This document shows positions 11,920 to 21,051 of a stretch of DNA of 54,345 nucleotides, piece after piece; within the stretch, counting starts at the first letter, position 1; each line of letters opens with the position of its first letter. The position numbers and the translations under genes are program-made. The notes under the pieces are model-generated. The model made no database searches. It was not told the origin of the DNA and saw only the letters and a program-made list of their open reading frames with translations. This stretch comes from Mesorhizobium sp. LSJC280B00 (GTDB lineage: Bacteria; Pseudomonadota; Alphaproteobacteria; Rhizobiales; Rhizobiaceae), in assembly GCF_000502835.1 (NCBI RefSeq), contig NZ_AYVL01000001.1, forward strand, positions 147,745 through 202,089, written 5' to 3'.

Positions 11920-12399
11920 CTATCGGATCAGCAGGGCGGTGCCGAACAGTCCGATTGCGAACACCGTGTGCGACACAAGATTGAGGGCGCGGACCTGCAT
12001 CGGATTGGGCCGCTTCGAAGCGGCCCAGCCGGCGCCCATGCCGGGCGCCAGCAGAAACCAGCCGGCGCCGACGGTGACCATGCTGATGATAAAGGCCGGC
12101 AGGAAGGTCGGCGCGGTGAGCCAGGCCGTTCCGGCCAGCACGACCAGTATGAAGCCGTAGACGATGCCGACAGCATAATGAAAGGCCCAGCCAAGTACTG
12201 ATTCATGCGGGTAGGGCGAGGCCTTGCCAATGTCGTCATGGAAGACCTTGCCTTCCCTGAGATGCCAGACCCAGCGGCCGACCAGCCCCCAGTTCGGCCG
12301 CGGTTGAGCAAACGCCTTGCTCAGGAAAATCGCCCAGACATCCATAAGCGCGGTTGCGCCGATGCCGATCGCGACGCTGCGCCAGACGATGTCAGACAT
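11920..12399 (-). CDS. DUF2938 integral membrane protein
   Basis: 159 residues starting MSDIVWRSVA; GGGGA lies 8 nt upstream of this ATG, which is preferred over an upstream in-frame start 21 nt earlier. About four hydrophobic segments are seen (roughly 5-25, 68-92, 98-120 and 138-158). Typical family features are GIGATALMDVWAIF, WGLVGRWVWHLREGKVFHDDI and GWAFHYAVGIVYG. No function is known for the family, and the neighbours give no clear clue. Confidence 0.85.
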   Translation of the reverse strand: MSDIVWRSVAIGIGATALMDVWAIFLSKAFAQPRPNWGLVGRWVWHLREGKVFHDDIGKASPYPHESVLGWAFHYAVGIVYGFILVVLAGTAWLTAPTFLPAFIISMVTVGAGWFLLAPGMGAGWAASKRPNPMQVRALNLVSHTVFAIGLFGTALLIR

Positions 12400-12438
12400 A
12401 ATCGAGGTCCCCAAAAGCAAGCAGTCCCGAAGAGCCGA

Positions 12439-12482
12439 CGCATGGTCCCGAAAACCGGGTCGGCTTTCGGAAGGATCATGCG
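12439..12482. repeat. Imperfect palindrome of the rhizobial GATCATGC type
   Basis: A 44-bp imperfect inverted repeat beginning CGCATGGTCCCGAAAACCG and ending CTTTCGGAAGGATCATGCG, in the gap upstream of DUF2938 and downstream of the peroxiredoxin gene. It resembles, from memory, a dispersed palindrome found many times in Mesorhizobium and related genomes (a CCCGAAAA ... TTTTCGGA ... GATCATGC core). The inverted symmetry is seen; membership in a repeat family is inferred. Confidence 0.55.
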
Positions 12483-12546
12483 CCGATGCAAAAGTCAGCG
12501 TCCTTTGGACGTTGAGCGCTCGAAGGCGCCCTTTGCCGTGCCTGGC

Positions 12547-13047
12547 CTAGGCTGTCGCCAGGACGGAAAGCTGTCCGAGAATGTGAGCCGCACCGGATTC
12601 GTCGACGCCGGGCTTTGTCTCGACATTGAGTGCGGTGACCTTGCCGTCATCGACGATCATCGAAAAACGCTTCGAGCGTAGCCCCATGCCGCCGCTGGAG
12701 AGGTCGGCGTCGAGGCCGACCGATTTGGCGAAATCGCCATTGCCATCGGCAAGATAAAGGATTTTGCCTTCACCGCCGCTGAAGCGGGCCCAAGCCCCCA
12801 TGACGTGAACATCGTTGACCGAGACAACGGCGATAGTGTCGACGCCGCGCGCCAGGATGGCGTCGTAATTGTCCAGGTAGCCGGGCAGATGATTGTTGCT
12901 GCAGGTCGGCGTGAAGGCGCCTGGAACGCCAAACAGCACGACCTTCTTTCCTGAGAATATCTCGCCCGTCGTGATCGGCCTTGCACCGTCGGCGGTCATT
13001 GTCTTGAAGGTCGCATCGGGCAGTTTGTCGCCAACGGAGATCGTCAT
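12547..13047 (-). CDS. 1-Cys peroxiredoxin, Prx5 type
   Basis: 166 residues. It reduces peroxides. The active site is P42-G-A-F-T46-P-T-C49 within FGVPGAFTPTCSNNH, which is the Prx5 signature. C49 is the only cysteine in the protein, so there is no resolving Cys; regeneration by glutathione/glutaredoxin or another thiol is expected from the family. The start has GAGGA 5 nt upstream. It lies 81 bp after the DsbD-N-like gene on the same strand, so co-transcription is possible. Confidence 0.95.
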   Translation of the reverse strand: MTISVGDKLPDATFKTMTADGARPITTGEIFSGKKVVLFGVPGAFTPTCSNNHLPGYLDNYDAILARGVDTIAVVSVNDVHVMGAWARFSGGEGKILYLADGNGDFAKSVGLDADLSSGGMGLRSKRFSMIVDDGKVTALNVETKPGVDESGAAHILGQLSVLATA

Positions 13048-13128
13048 GATGGTCCTCGCTTGGAAATGGAAGGGAGCTCCTTGCGATAGCGAATTAAGGC
13101 GCGCCCGGCAACCGTCCAGACGTTGGCA

Positions 13129-13935
13129 TCACGGGAATGGCAACAGGCCTTCGACCGCGCCTGCGGCACTTGTCAGTGTGTAGTGCAGGCCGCCATCGGT
13201 TGGCGTTGTCGACGGCCTGTCGAGGATCGGTACAGTAAAGATCAGCTTGCCATCCTTTTCGCTGCGTGCCGGGGCACCGAACATGTAGTCGCGTTCGCCG
13301 GCAACGAAGAAGTCGGCGCCCTCGGGGCTGCCCGGAAAGCTCGCTTCGACAATCAGCGTTTCGTGGTCGCCCGGCAGTACGTTTATGCCGAAATCGGGCG
13401 TTGCCGTGGCGGGCAGGGTTGCAAGGCCCGCCTTGACCAGTGCCGCATCCTCGGCGTTGTCGGGATCGGCGCCGGGATCGACGGTCAGCCTTGTCTGCAC
13501 CGGGATGCAGATGGTTTCGCAAATGCCGAGGAAGATGTCCGCATCGATGACGGCCGGTTGGCCGGGCGCGGCAAGCGTGAACGTCACCGGCAACGAAACC
13601 GGGTGGTCGTAGCCGGCCCATTTGCCATAGCCGTCATCGTGGCGCTGCGGCGGCGGAAACGAAAGCGTCGCGTCGGCAATGTTGGTGCTGGCCGAGACGT
13701 CGATCTGTGGCGGCACGCCCGCATCGCCCGGATCGCGCCAATAGGTTTTCCAGCCGGGCTTCAGCGCAATGTCGAGGACGCCCTGGAGACGTCCGGCCTC
13801 GTCGGCTTTGCCGCTTGTTACCAGCCGCACCCTGCCGCCTTCGCTGTTGTACCAGGCCGACGAGGAGGCTGAGGCGGGGAAGCCGGTCGCCGATCCAATG
13901 GCCACACCAAGCAGCAGGATTTTCAAGCTTTGCAT
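13129..13935 (-). CDS. Periplasmic DsbD N-terminal-like (thiol-relay) protein
   Basis: 268 residues with a signal peptide (about 1-23, ending PASAS). The body matches the N-terminal periplasmic domain of DsbD/ScsB-type reductases: KPGWKTYWRDPGDAGVPP near residues 59-76, and the paired cysteines CETICIP in LGICETICIPVQTRL, the reducing-relay CxxxC. There is no membrane part or C-terminal thioredoxin domain, so it is a stand-alone domain, a form common in Rhizobiales. It probably shuttles electrons to periplasmic thiol proteins. The partner is not in the window, although a DsbA-like lipoprotein lies at 26273. Confidence 0.85.
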   Translation of the reverse strand: MQSLKILLLGVAIGSATGFPASASSSAWYNSEGGRVRLVTSGKADEAGRLQGVLDIALKPGWKTYWRDPGDAGVPPQIDVSASTNIADATLSFPPPQRHDDGYGKWAGYDHPVSLPVTFTLAAPGQPAVIDADIFLGICETICIPVQTRLTVDPGADPDNAEDAALVKAGLATLPATATPDFGINVLPGDHETLIVEASFPGSPEGADFFVAGERDYMFGAPARSEKDGKLIFTVPILDRPSTTPTDGGLHYTLTSAAGAVEGLLPFP

Positions 13936-14082
13936 GGCGATGATTTGATCGTCCGTTGATGGCCGCGCAATGATTTCATGACGCCGCCGGCATCATATTT
14001 GCGTGACCTTCGGCTTTTGAGCCTGATCAAATCGGGCGCCGCCCATCTTTTCGACGCCCCGGAAACGCGTTACGCTGTGGCC

Positions 14083-14691
14083 ATGGATTTGTTGCGCCAT
14101 AAAAGGACGGCCGCAGGACCCGGCTTTCTCGACGATCAGTTCCTGATTGCCATGCCCGGCATGAAGGACGACCGCTTCACGCGCTCCGTCATCTACATTT
14201 GCGCGCACAGCGACGAAGGCGCGATGGGGCTGATCATCAACCAGACGCAGCAGATGCTGTTTCCGGACCTGCTCGTGCAACTTGGCATCATGAACGAGCT
14301 GGAGGCAATTCGCCTGCCGCCGCCGGCGCGCGACTTCGTCGTGCGCAATGGCGGACCGGTGGATCGCAGCCGCGGCTTCGTTCTGCATTCGGGCGACTAC
14401 CGGGTGGAATCCTCGCTCGCCGTGTCCGATGATGTCTGTCTCACCGCGACCGTCGACATATTGCGCGCCATCTCCTCCGGCCGCGGACCCCGGCGGGCTC
14501 TGATGGCGCTCGGCTATGCCGGCTGGGGTGCAGGCCAGCTTGAAAACGAGATCGTCGAGAATGGCTGGCTGACTTGCCCGGCAAGTGCCGAGCTTCTGTT
14601 CGACGCCGACATCGATCGCAAATATGACCGGATCCTCGCCTCGATCGGCATCGATCTCGCGCATCTCAGCCTGGCTGCCGGTCACGCCTGA
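14083..14691 (+). CDS. YqgE/AlgH family protein (UPF0301)
   Basis: 202 residues starting [12 protein letters not shown]. The frame is open 105 nt further upstream (start at 13978). I prefer 14083 because homologues begin with this sequence as I recall them, and because it leaves promoter space between the divergent genes. Family features are [35 protein letters not shown] and [15 protein letters not shown]. YqgE has a solved fold but no agreed biochemical activity. It converges with the c-di-GMP gene. Confidence 0.92.
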   Translation: MDLLRHKRTAAGPGFLDDQFLIAMPGMKDDRFTRSVIYICAHSDEGAMGLIINQTQQMLFPDLLVQLGIMNELEAIRLPPPARDFVVRNGGPVDRSRGFVLHSGDYRVESSLAVSDDVCLTATVDILRAISSGRGPRRALMALGYAGWGAGQLENEIVENGWLTCPASAELLFDADIDRKYDRILASIGIDLAHLSLAAGHA

Positions 14692-14715
14692 GCCTCATCA
14701 CGTCCCCGAAACTTG

Positions 14716-17604
14716 TCACGCTTGAGTGAGCGGATACTGTTCCTTCAGCGTCTTCAGCACCTGGTCGCCCGGCATCGGCGCGCCGAACATGAAGCTCTGC
14801 ACGTATTCGCAGCCCATCTGCCGCAACTCCAGCGCATCGCTCTCGTCCGAAATGCCTTCGGCGACAACCGACAGGCCGAGTTCATGCGCCATGTTGACCA
14901 TGGATTTGAGCAGCACCGCACGTTTCGGCGTCGCGTCGTCGACGAAGCTCTTGTCGATCTTGATAGTGTCGAACGGAAAGCGCGTCAGATAGGCCAGCGA
15001 TGAATAGCCGGTGCCGAAATCATCCAGCGACAGGCCGATGCCAAGCTGCTTCAACTTGGTCAGCACATGGGCGGTCTGCTCGGGATTGTCCATCACCAGC
15101 GATTCGGTGAGTTCGAGCCGGAAGCAGCGCGGTTTCAGGTTGGCTCGCGCGATCACCGAGCGGACGTCGCTGACCAGGTCGCGGCGGATGAGCTGGCGGC
15201 TGGACAGATTGACCGAGACCGACAGCGGCGCATCGCCGATCTGCTTTTGCCATCCCGCCAGGTCTTCGGCAGCCTGCTGCATGGCAAACAGCCCAAGCTG
15301 CACGATCAGGCCGCAGTTTTCGGCAACCGGAATGAAATCCGCCGGCGGGATCATGCCGCGCCGCGGATGGTCCCAGCGCAGCAGCGCTTCGAAGCCTGCG
15401 ACGCTGCCGTCCTCCAGCCGCACGATCGGCTGGTAGGCAAGCGTGAATTCGCGTCGTTCGATGGCGCGGCGCAGATCGGACTCGAACTGCAGCCGGTCGG
15501 TGCCGACGGTGCGGAAGGCGGGACGGAACGGCTCGATCCGGTCGCCGCCGAAGCGCTTGGCCTGATGCATGGCAAGCTCGGCATCCTTGACCATGTCCTC
15601 GGCCGAGGTCTGCGTGGCGGTCCAGGTGATCAGCCCGATCGAGGCCGTCAGCACGATCTCGCGCTTGGCGAAGGTGATCGGGTTGTTGATGGCGTGCTTG
15701 ATGGCATCGGCAATGGCCGCGATGCGGGCCGGATCCTGCTCCGACAAAAGCATCAGCGCGAACTGGTCGCCGGCAAAGCGCGACAGCGAATCCTTCGGCT
15801 TGAGCAGTCGGTGCAGCCGCCGCGCGATAGTCAAAAGGATGGTATCGCCGGCCGAGATGCCGAGCCCGTCATTGACCTGCTTGAACCGGTCTATGTCGAT
15901 GACGAAGACGGTCGGGCGCACCTTCTCTTCGGTGCGGGCAATCGAAATGATCGCCTCCAGCCGGTTCATGAACAGCTCGCGGTTGGGCAGGCCGGTCAGA
16001 TTGTCGTGCACGGCGTCATGCAGCAGCCGTTCCTCGGATTTCTTCTGCTCCGTCACGTCGACCATGGTGCCGACGCAGCGGATGACCTCGCCGTCCGAGC
16101 CGATCACCGGCCGGGCGCGCAACGAAAACCAGTGATAGTGCCCGTCGGCGCCGCGCAGGCGAAAGTTTTGCGACACCCGGCCGCGCCGGTGCTCGAGCAC
16201 CACGTCGAGTGTCGTGCGAAACGTGTCGCGGTCGTCGGCATGCAGCACCGGCAGCCAGTTGCGGGCAGGGCCGCCGAGGCTGTTGGGGGCAAGACCGAGC
16301 TGAATGCTGACGTCGGGACGAGTGACGACGCGGTCGCGCAGCACGTCCCAGTCCCACACAGTATCGCCCGATCCGGCAACCGCCAGCGCCTGCCGCTCAA
16401 GGTCGGAGAACAGGCCCTGATGCAGCGCGCCGCCGGCAAAAGCGTGCTGCATCACGGTGAAGCCGATCAGCAGGATGATGAGGATCAGCCCACCGCCCAG
16501 CGCCGGCTGAGCGATATCGTTGTCCAGCATGCCGGTGATTGCCATCCACGATCCGCATAGCCACAGCAGAACCATCACCCAACTGGGCACCAGCATGATG
16601 GCGCGGTCGTAACCGCGGATACCGAGGAAGATGATCAGGCCGAGCCCGGTCAGCGCGGTGGCGGCGAAGGACAGCCTGGCAATGCCGGCGGCAACCGCCG
16701 GATCGATGATGGCGACACCGGCGATCAGCACCAGCCCGAGAATCCAGACCAGTGCGCCGTAGCTGAAATGGCCGTGCCACCGGTTGAGGTTGAGATAGGC
16801 AAACAGGAACACCACGAAGGTCGCCGCGAGCGCCACCTCCGTTCCGGCGCGCCACATCTGCTCATTGCCCGGTGAGATCTCTATGATCTTGTTGAGAAAG
16901 CCGAAATCGACGCAGATATAGGCAAGCACCGCCCAGGCTAGGGCCGCCGTTGCCGGGAACATCGAGGTCCCCTTGACGACGAAAAGAATGGTCAGGAACA
17001 GCGCCAGCAGGCCGGCGATGCCGATGACGATGCCACGAAACAGCGTGTAGGAATTGACCGAGTCCTTGTAGGATTCAGGATCCCACAGATAGACCTGCGG
17101 CAGCTTGGGCGAGGCGAGCTCGGCGATGAAGGTAATCACCGTTCCGGGGTTCAACGTCACCCGGAACACGTCGGCGTCGGGGCTGGTCTGACGGTCGAGC
17201 GCAAAGCCTTCGCTGGGCGTGATCGCAGCGATACGGGTCGAGCCGAGATCCGGCCAGAACAGGCCGGAATTCACCAGCCGGAAATGCGGTGCGACAATCA
17301 GCCTGTCGAGCTGCTGGTCGGTGGTATTAGCGAGCGCGAACACCGCCCAGTCACCGGTCGAGCGCGCATCATTTGCCTCGACCTCGATGCGCCGCACGAT
17401 GCCGTCCGGGCCTGGCGCGGTCGACACCTGAAAATTCTCGCCCTGGTTCCGGTAGATCGAGACGGCCCCCGAAAGATCGAGCGCAACGTCGTCGCGGGCG
17501 ATCTTGATCGGTTCTACGGCAAACGCCGAGGATGCCGCGCAGAGCGTGACGATTGCCGCCAGCATAAAGGCAAGCAGCGACCCCTTGCGCAGAAAATTCG
17601 TCAA
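14716..17604 (-). CDS. Membrane sensor with PAS, degenerate GGDEF and intact EAL domains
   Basis: 962 residues, TTG start with AGGA 6 nt upstream inside the end of the GNAT gene. Order of parts: signal peptide (1-29), periplasmic sensor region (about 30-185), a block of about seven membrane segments (190-390, 7TM-DISM-like), PAS domain (about 405-520), GGDEF domain (about 525-695) and EAL domain (about 700-955). The cyclase motif reads AGDQF (611-615) instead of GGDEF, so cyclase activity is doubtful. The EAL motif (GFEALLRW, E739), ESLVM and LDDFGTGYSSL are intact, so it is probably a c-di-GMP phosphodiesterase. It is the last gene of the thrC operon. Confidence 0.93.
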   Translation of the reverse strand: MTNFLRKGSLLAFMLAAIVTLCAASSAFAVEPIKIARDDVALDLSGAVSIYRNQGENFQVSTAPGPDGIVRRIEVEANDARSTGDWAVFALANTTDQQLDRLIVAPHFRLVNSGLFWPDLGSTRIAAITPSEGFALDRQTSPDADVFRVTLNPGTVITFIAELASPKLPQVYLWDPESYKDSVNSYTLFRGIVIGIAGLLALFLTILFVVKGTSMFPATAALAWAVLAYICVDFGFLNKIIEISPGNEQMWRAGTEVALAATFVVFLFAYLNLNRWHGHFSYGALVWILGLVLIAGVAIIDPAVAAGIARLSFAATALTGLGLIIFLGIRGYDRAIMLVPSWVMVLLWLCGSWMAITGMLDNDIAQPALGGGLILIILLIGFTVMQHAFAGGALHQGLFSDLERQALAVAGSGDTVWDWDVLRDRVVTRPDVSIQLGLAPNSLGGPARNWLPVLHADDRDTFRTTLDVVLEHRRGRVSQNFRLRGADGHYHWFSLRARPVIGSDGEVIRCVGTMVDVTEQKKSEERLLHDAVHDNLTGLPNRELFMNRLEAIISIARTEEKVRPTVFVIDIDRFKQVNDGLGISAGDTILLTIARRLHRLLKPKDSLSRFAGDQFALMLLSEQDPARIAAIADAIKHAINNPITFAKREIVLTASIGLITWTATQTSAEDMVKDAELAMHQAKRFGGDRIEPFRPAFRTVGTDRLQFESDLRRAIERREFTLAYQPIVRLEDGSVAGFEALLRWDHPRRGMIPPADFIPVAENCGLIVQLGLFAMQQAAEDLAGWQKQIGDAPLSVSVNLSSRQLIRRDLVSDVRSVIARANLKPRCFRLELTESLVMDNPEQTAHVLTKLKQLGIGLSLDDFGTGYSSLAYLTRFPFDTIKIDKSFVDDATPKRAVLLKSMVNMAHELGLSVVAEGISDESDALELRQMGCEYVQSFMFGAPMPGDQVLKTLKEQYPLTQA

Positions 17605-17606
17605 AA

Positions 17607-18203
17607 TCAGTCCTTTGTTCCAACGCCCGGCGGATCGTCCGCGATTCGGGCGTATAGGTAATGGTCCTGCCAGATGCCGTTGATCCTGAGATAGGATCGT
17701 AGCAGTCCTTCGCGCCGGAATCCGGCTTTTTCAAGCACGCGGATCGACCGGGCGTTGTCGGGAATACAGGCAGCTTCGATCCGGTGCAATCGCAGCGTTT
17801 CGAAGGCGAAACGCGTCACCACCTTGACGGCATCGGTCATCAGGCCGCGTCCGCTGAAGCGCTCGCCGATCCAGTAGCCGATATGGCCGCTTTGGGCGAC
17901 CCCGTGGCGGATATTGCCGAGGGTGATACCGCCGGCCAGCCTGCCGCTGCTTTTCTCGAAGATGAAGAAGGCGATCGCCGTCCCCTGCGCGTAGTCCTCG
18001 CGGTAGCGCCCGATACGATGCCGCCACGCCGTGCGGTCGAGTTCGTCAGGGGTCCATCGCGGCTCCCACGGCTCAAGAAAAGCGCGGCTTTCACTGCGCA
18101 GCACCGACCACTCGCGATAGTCGTTGGTCAGCGGTACGCGCAGCGTGACAAGCTCGCCCTTCAGTGCCGGCAGGTCGCGGCGAAAGAAAGGGAGCGCGAA
18201 CAC
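17607..18203 (-). CDS. RimJ/RimL-type GNAT acetyltransferase
   Basis: 198 residues, GTG start. It has the GNAT fold typical of ribosomal-protein N-acetyltransferases: GGITLGNI (beta 4), IGYWIGERFSGRGLMTDAVKVV carrying the acetyl-CoA pyrophosphate loop, RIEAACIPDNARSIRVLEKAGFRREG and a C-terminal YLRINGIWQDHYLYA. The annotation for close relatives would be RimJ-like, but the acceptor is unknown. It lies 15 bp after the M16 peptidase gene and 2 bp before the c-di-GMP gene, so the three are one transcript. Confidence 0.93.
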   Translation of the reverse strand: MFALPFFRRDLPALKGELVTLRVPLTNDYREWSVLRSESRAFLEPWEPRWTPDELDRTAWRHRIGRYREDYAQGTAIAFFIFEKSSGRLAGGITLGNIRHGVAQSGHIGYWIGERFSGRGLMTDAVKVVTRFAFETLRLHRIEAACIPDNARSIRVLEKAGFRREGLLRSYLRINGIWQDHYLYARIADDPPGVGTKD

Positions 18204-18218
18204 GACGCTCGAATAGGC

Positions 18219-19511
18219 TTAGACGGCAAGCTTACGGGCAGTGGTCTGCGTGCCCGAAAGCGAATCGAGGATTGCCTCATAGGGCGCGAGCGTACCCACC
18301 GGCCCGACGGCTGTAAGCGTCGGCTTGGTCGAAAAAAGCCGGGACGACAGATCCGTCAGCCGCTCGACAGTCAACGCCGCCAGCCGCTCCATCAGCTCTT
18401 CCTTGGCGATCGGCCTGCCGAACAGAAGCAACTGCCTGGCGATCTGGGAGGCGCGGCTGGCCGGGCTCTCGGCCGACATGATCAGCCCGGCGCGGTATTG
18501 GGCACGCGCCCGGTCAAGCTCCTCCTGCAGGATGTTTTCACCGGCCTTTTGCAGCTCGTCAATGATCACAGGCACCAGCTCGGCAATATCGCTTTGTCCG
18601 GTCGCCGCATGGACCCCGAAGACGCCGGTGTCGGAAAAACCCCAATGGAAGGCATAGACCGAATAGCACAGGCCGCGTTTTTCGCGGACTTCCTGGAAAA
18701 GTCGCGACGACATGCCGCCGCCCAGGATCATCGACAGGACCTGGGAGGCATAGAAATCGCGGACGTGATAGGCGCGGCCCTCGAAACCCAGCACGATCTG
18801 GGCGTCCATCAGGTCGCGGTCCTCGCGAAAATCGCCGCCGACATACTGCGCATATTGCGGGATGGTGCCGTCGGCCTTGCCGCGGAAGCTGCCGAGACGC
18901 TTTTCGACTTCCCGCACGAAATCGTCGTGCTTGATATCGCCGGCCGCCACCATCACCATGTTCTCGGCACCGTACTGTCGTTCGATGAAGTCGTGCAGCT
19001 GCTTCGAAGTGAAGGATTTGACGGTTTCCGGCGTGCCAAGAATCGAGCGGCCGATAGTCTGGTGGCGGAAGGCGGTCTCGGTAAAGTGATCGAAAACGAC
19101 GTCGTCGGGCGTATCGTGCGCGGCGCCGATCTCCTGCAGAATCACATGCTGCTCTCGTTCCAACTCCTGCGGATCGAATTCGGATTCCTGCAGGATGTCG
19201 GAAAGGATATCGACGGCCAGCGGCACGTCGTCGCTCAGAACCCTTGCATAATAGGAGGTCGTCTCGACGCTGGTGGCGGCATTGATCTCGCCGCCGACGT
19301 CCTCGATCTCCGAGGCAATCTCGAAGGCGCTTCGCCGCCTGGTGCCCTTGAAAGCCATGTGCTCGAGCAAGTGCGCCATTCCGTGCTCTTCGTCACGCTC
19401 GTTGCGTGCGCCCGACTTGACCCAGGCGCCAAGGGCAACAGATTCGAGGCTTGGAAGGGTTTCGGTGGCGACTGTCAGGCCGTTCGACAGACGGCTTACC
19501 TCAACACCCAT
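18219..19511 (-). CDS. M16-family zinc peptidase (mitochondrial processing peptidase-like)
   Basis: 430 residues starting MGVEVSRLSNGL. The frame is open 120 nt upstream but that part overlaps the end of thrC; the chosen ATG has AGGGAG about 10 nt upstream. The inverted zinc motif is HLLEH (H47, E50, H51) in MAHLLEHMAFKGT, with the third ligand Glu in the following helix (EREQHVILQEI). The C-terminal M16 domain carries GLCYSVYAFHWGFSDTG. The protein resembles the beta subunit of the mitochondrial processing peptidase, as usual in alphaproteobacteria next to thrC. Cellular substrates are unknown. Confidence 0.96.
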   Translation of the reverse strand: MGVEVSRLSNGLTVATETLPSLESVALGAWVKSGARNERDEEHGMAHLLEHMAFKGTRRRSAFEIASEIEDVGGEINAATSVETTSYYARVLSDDVPLAVDILSDILQESEFDPQELEREQHVILQEIGAAHDTPDDVVFDHFTETAFRHQTIGRSILGTPETVKSFTSKQLHDFIERQYGAENMVMVAAGDIKHDDFVREVEKRLGSFRGKADGTIPQYAQYVGGDFREDRDLMDAQIVLGFEGRAYHVRDFYASQVLSMILGGGMSSRLFQEVREKRGLCYSVYAFHWGFSDTGVFGVHAATGQSDIAELVPVIIDELQKAGENILQEELDRARAQYRAGLIMSAESPASRASQIARQLLLFGRPIAKEELMERLAALTVERLTDLSSRLFSTKPTLTAVGPVGTLAPYEAILDSLSGTQTTARKLAV

Positions 19512-19525
19512 ATGGCAATTACTCC

Positions 19526-20923
19526 CTAACGCGCCGCCCGCGTGTGGCGGCCGAGATAATCTTCCACCATTTTCAGGTCGGATGGAAGTACCGTGTATTT
19601 TTCCTCGGCGCTCATCAACCCGCCTAGCCATGCAGGCAGGGCAGGCGACACGCCGCTGGCGGCTTCGACGGCGGCGGGAAACTTTGCCGGGTGCGCAGTG
19701 CCCAGCACCACCATCGGCACCTCACCCGCAGCCTTGCCGGCGGCCACATGCACGGCCGCGGCCGTATGCGGGTCGAGCAGATAGCCGCTCGCCGCAAGTG
19801 TGGTGCGGATGGTGGCGGCGACCTCGTCCATGGTGGCGCGGCCGGCGTCGAATTCGGAGCGGATCCTGGCGATTTCCCCGGCCTCGATGGTGAAGGCGCC
19901 GGACTGCTTGAGCCCGTCCATGTAGCGCCGCACGGTCGAGGCATCGCGGCCGGACGCCTCGAACAGCAAGCGTTCGAAGTTCGAAGACACCTGGATGTCC
20001 ATCGAGGGCGACGTGGTCGAAAAGACCCCCTTCATGCGGTATTCGCCGGTCGCCAGCGTGCGCGCCAGAATATCGTTGTCGTTGGTGGCGATGATCAGCC
20101 GTTCGATCGGCAGCCCCATCTTCTTGGCGGCATAGCCGGCGAAGATGTCGCCGAAATTGCCGGTCGGCACGGTGAAGGAAACCGGCCTGTCGGGCGCGCC
20201 GAGCGACAGGCCGGACGAGAAATAATAGACGATCTGGGCCATGATGCGGGCCCAGTTGATCGAGTTGACGCCGGACAGCGATACCCGGTCGCGAAAACCG
20301 TGGTCGTTGAACATGGCCTTTACCAGGCCCTGGCAGTCGTCGAAATTGCCTTCGATCGCCAACGCATGGACGTTTGCGGCGGTCGAGGTCGTCATCTGCC
20401 GCTGCTGTACCGGCGAGACGCGGCCGTGCGGGAAAAGCACGAAGATGTCGGTGCGGTTGCGCCCGGCAAAGGCATCGATGGCGGCCCCTCCGGTGTCGCC
20501 GGAGGTGGCACCGACAATGGTGGCGCGCTGGTCGCGCTCGGCCAGCACATGGTCCATCAGCCGCGCAAGAAGCTGCATCGCCACGTCCTTGAACGCGAGC
20601 GTCGGGCCGTGGAACAGCTCGAGCACGAAGCTGTTCGGCCCGGTCTGCACGAGCGGGCAGACGGCCTCATGGCGGAAGGTCGCATAGGCTTCGCGCACCA
20701 GCCGTTCGAACACCGGCGCCGCGATCTCGCCGCCGAGGAACGGCGACAGCACACGGATGGCAAGATCGGGATAGGCAAGGCCGCGCATGGCGCGGATCTC
20801 GGCTGCGGAAAAATGCGGCCAGGCGCTCGGCAGGTAGAGCCCGCCGTCGCGCGCCAGTCCGGCCAGCACCGCGTCGGAAAATCCAAGCGCGGGCGCTTCC
20901 CCGCGGGTACTCACATATTGCAT
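19526..20923 (-). CDS. thrC: Threonine synthase
   Basis: 465 residues starting MQYVSTRGEAP, with GGAAA 7 nt upstream of the ATG; a GTG two codons earlier is less likely. It converts O-phosphohomoserine to threonine using PLP. The cofactor lysine is in GPTLAFKDVAMQLL (K112), and the phosphate-binding loop is ATSGDTGGAAIDAF. It heads a minus-strand operon: thrC, M16 peptidase (14-bp gap), GNAT and the EAL protein. The matching kinase, thrB, is about 9 kb away on the plus strand. Confidence 0.97.
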   Translation of the reverse strand: MQYVSTRGEAPALGFSDAVLAGLARDGGLYLPSAWPHFSAAEIRAMRGLAYPDLAIRVLSPFLGGEIAAPVFERLVREAYATFRHEAVCPLVQTGPNSFVLELFHGPTLAFKDVAMQLLARLMDHVLAERDQRATIVGATSGDTGGAAIDAFAGRNRTDIFVLFPHGRVSPVQQRQMTTSTAANVHALAIEGNFDDCQGLVKAMFNDHGFRDRVSLSGVNSINWARIMAQIVYYFSSGLSLGAPDRPVSFTVPTGNFGDIFAGYAAKKMGLPIERLIIATNDNDILARTLATGEYRMKGVFSTTSPSMDIQVSSNFERLLFEASGRDASTVRRYMDGLKQSGAFTIEAGEIARIRSEFDAGRATMDEVAATIRTTLAASGYLLDPHTAAAVHVAAGKAAGEVPMVVLGTAHPAKFPAAVEAASGVSPALPAWLGGLMSAEEKYTVLPSDLKMVEDYLGRHTRAAR

Positions 20924-21051
20924 CGTCACGTTTCCATTGCTGCCGGGAATTTTCGCCCGCCGCGAGGTGGTGGATTTCTGCGCAGGCTCAGTCGCATTTT
21001 TGCCGCGCGGTTGATATACGTCACCGGCTTTGCGAGAGGGAAGTGCAGTTC

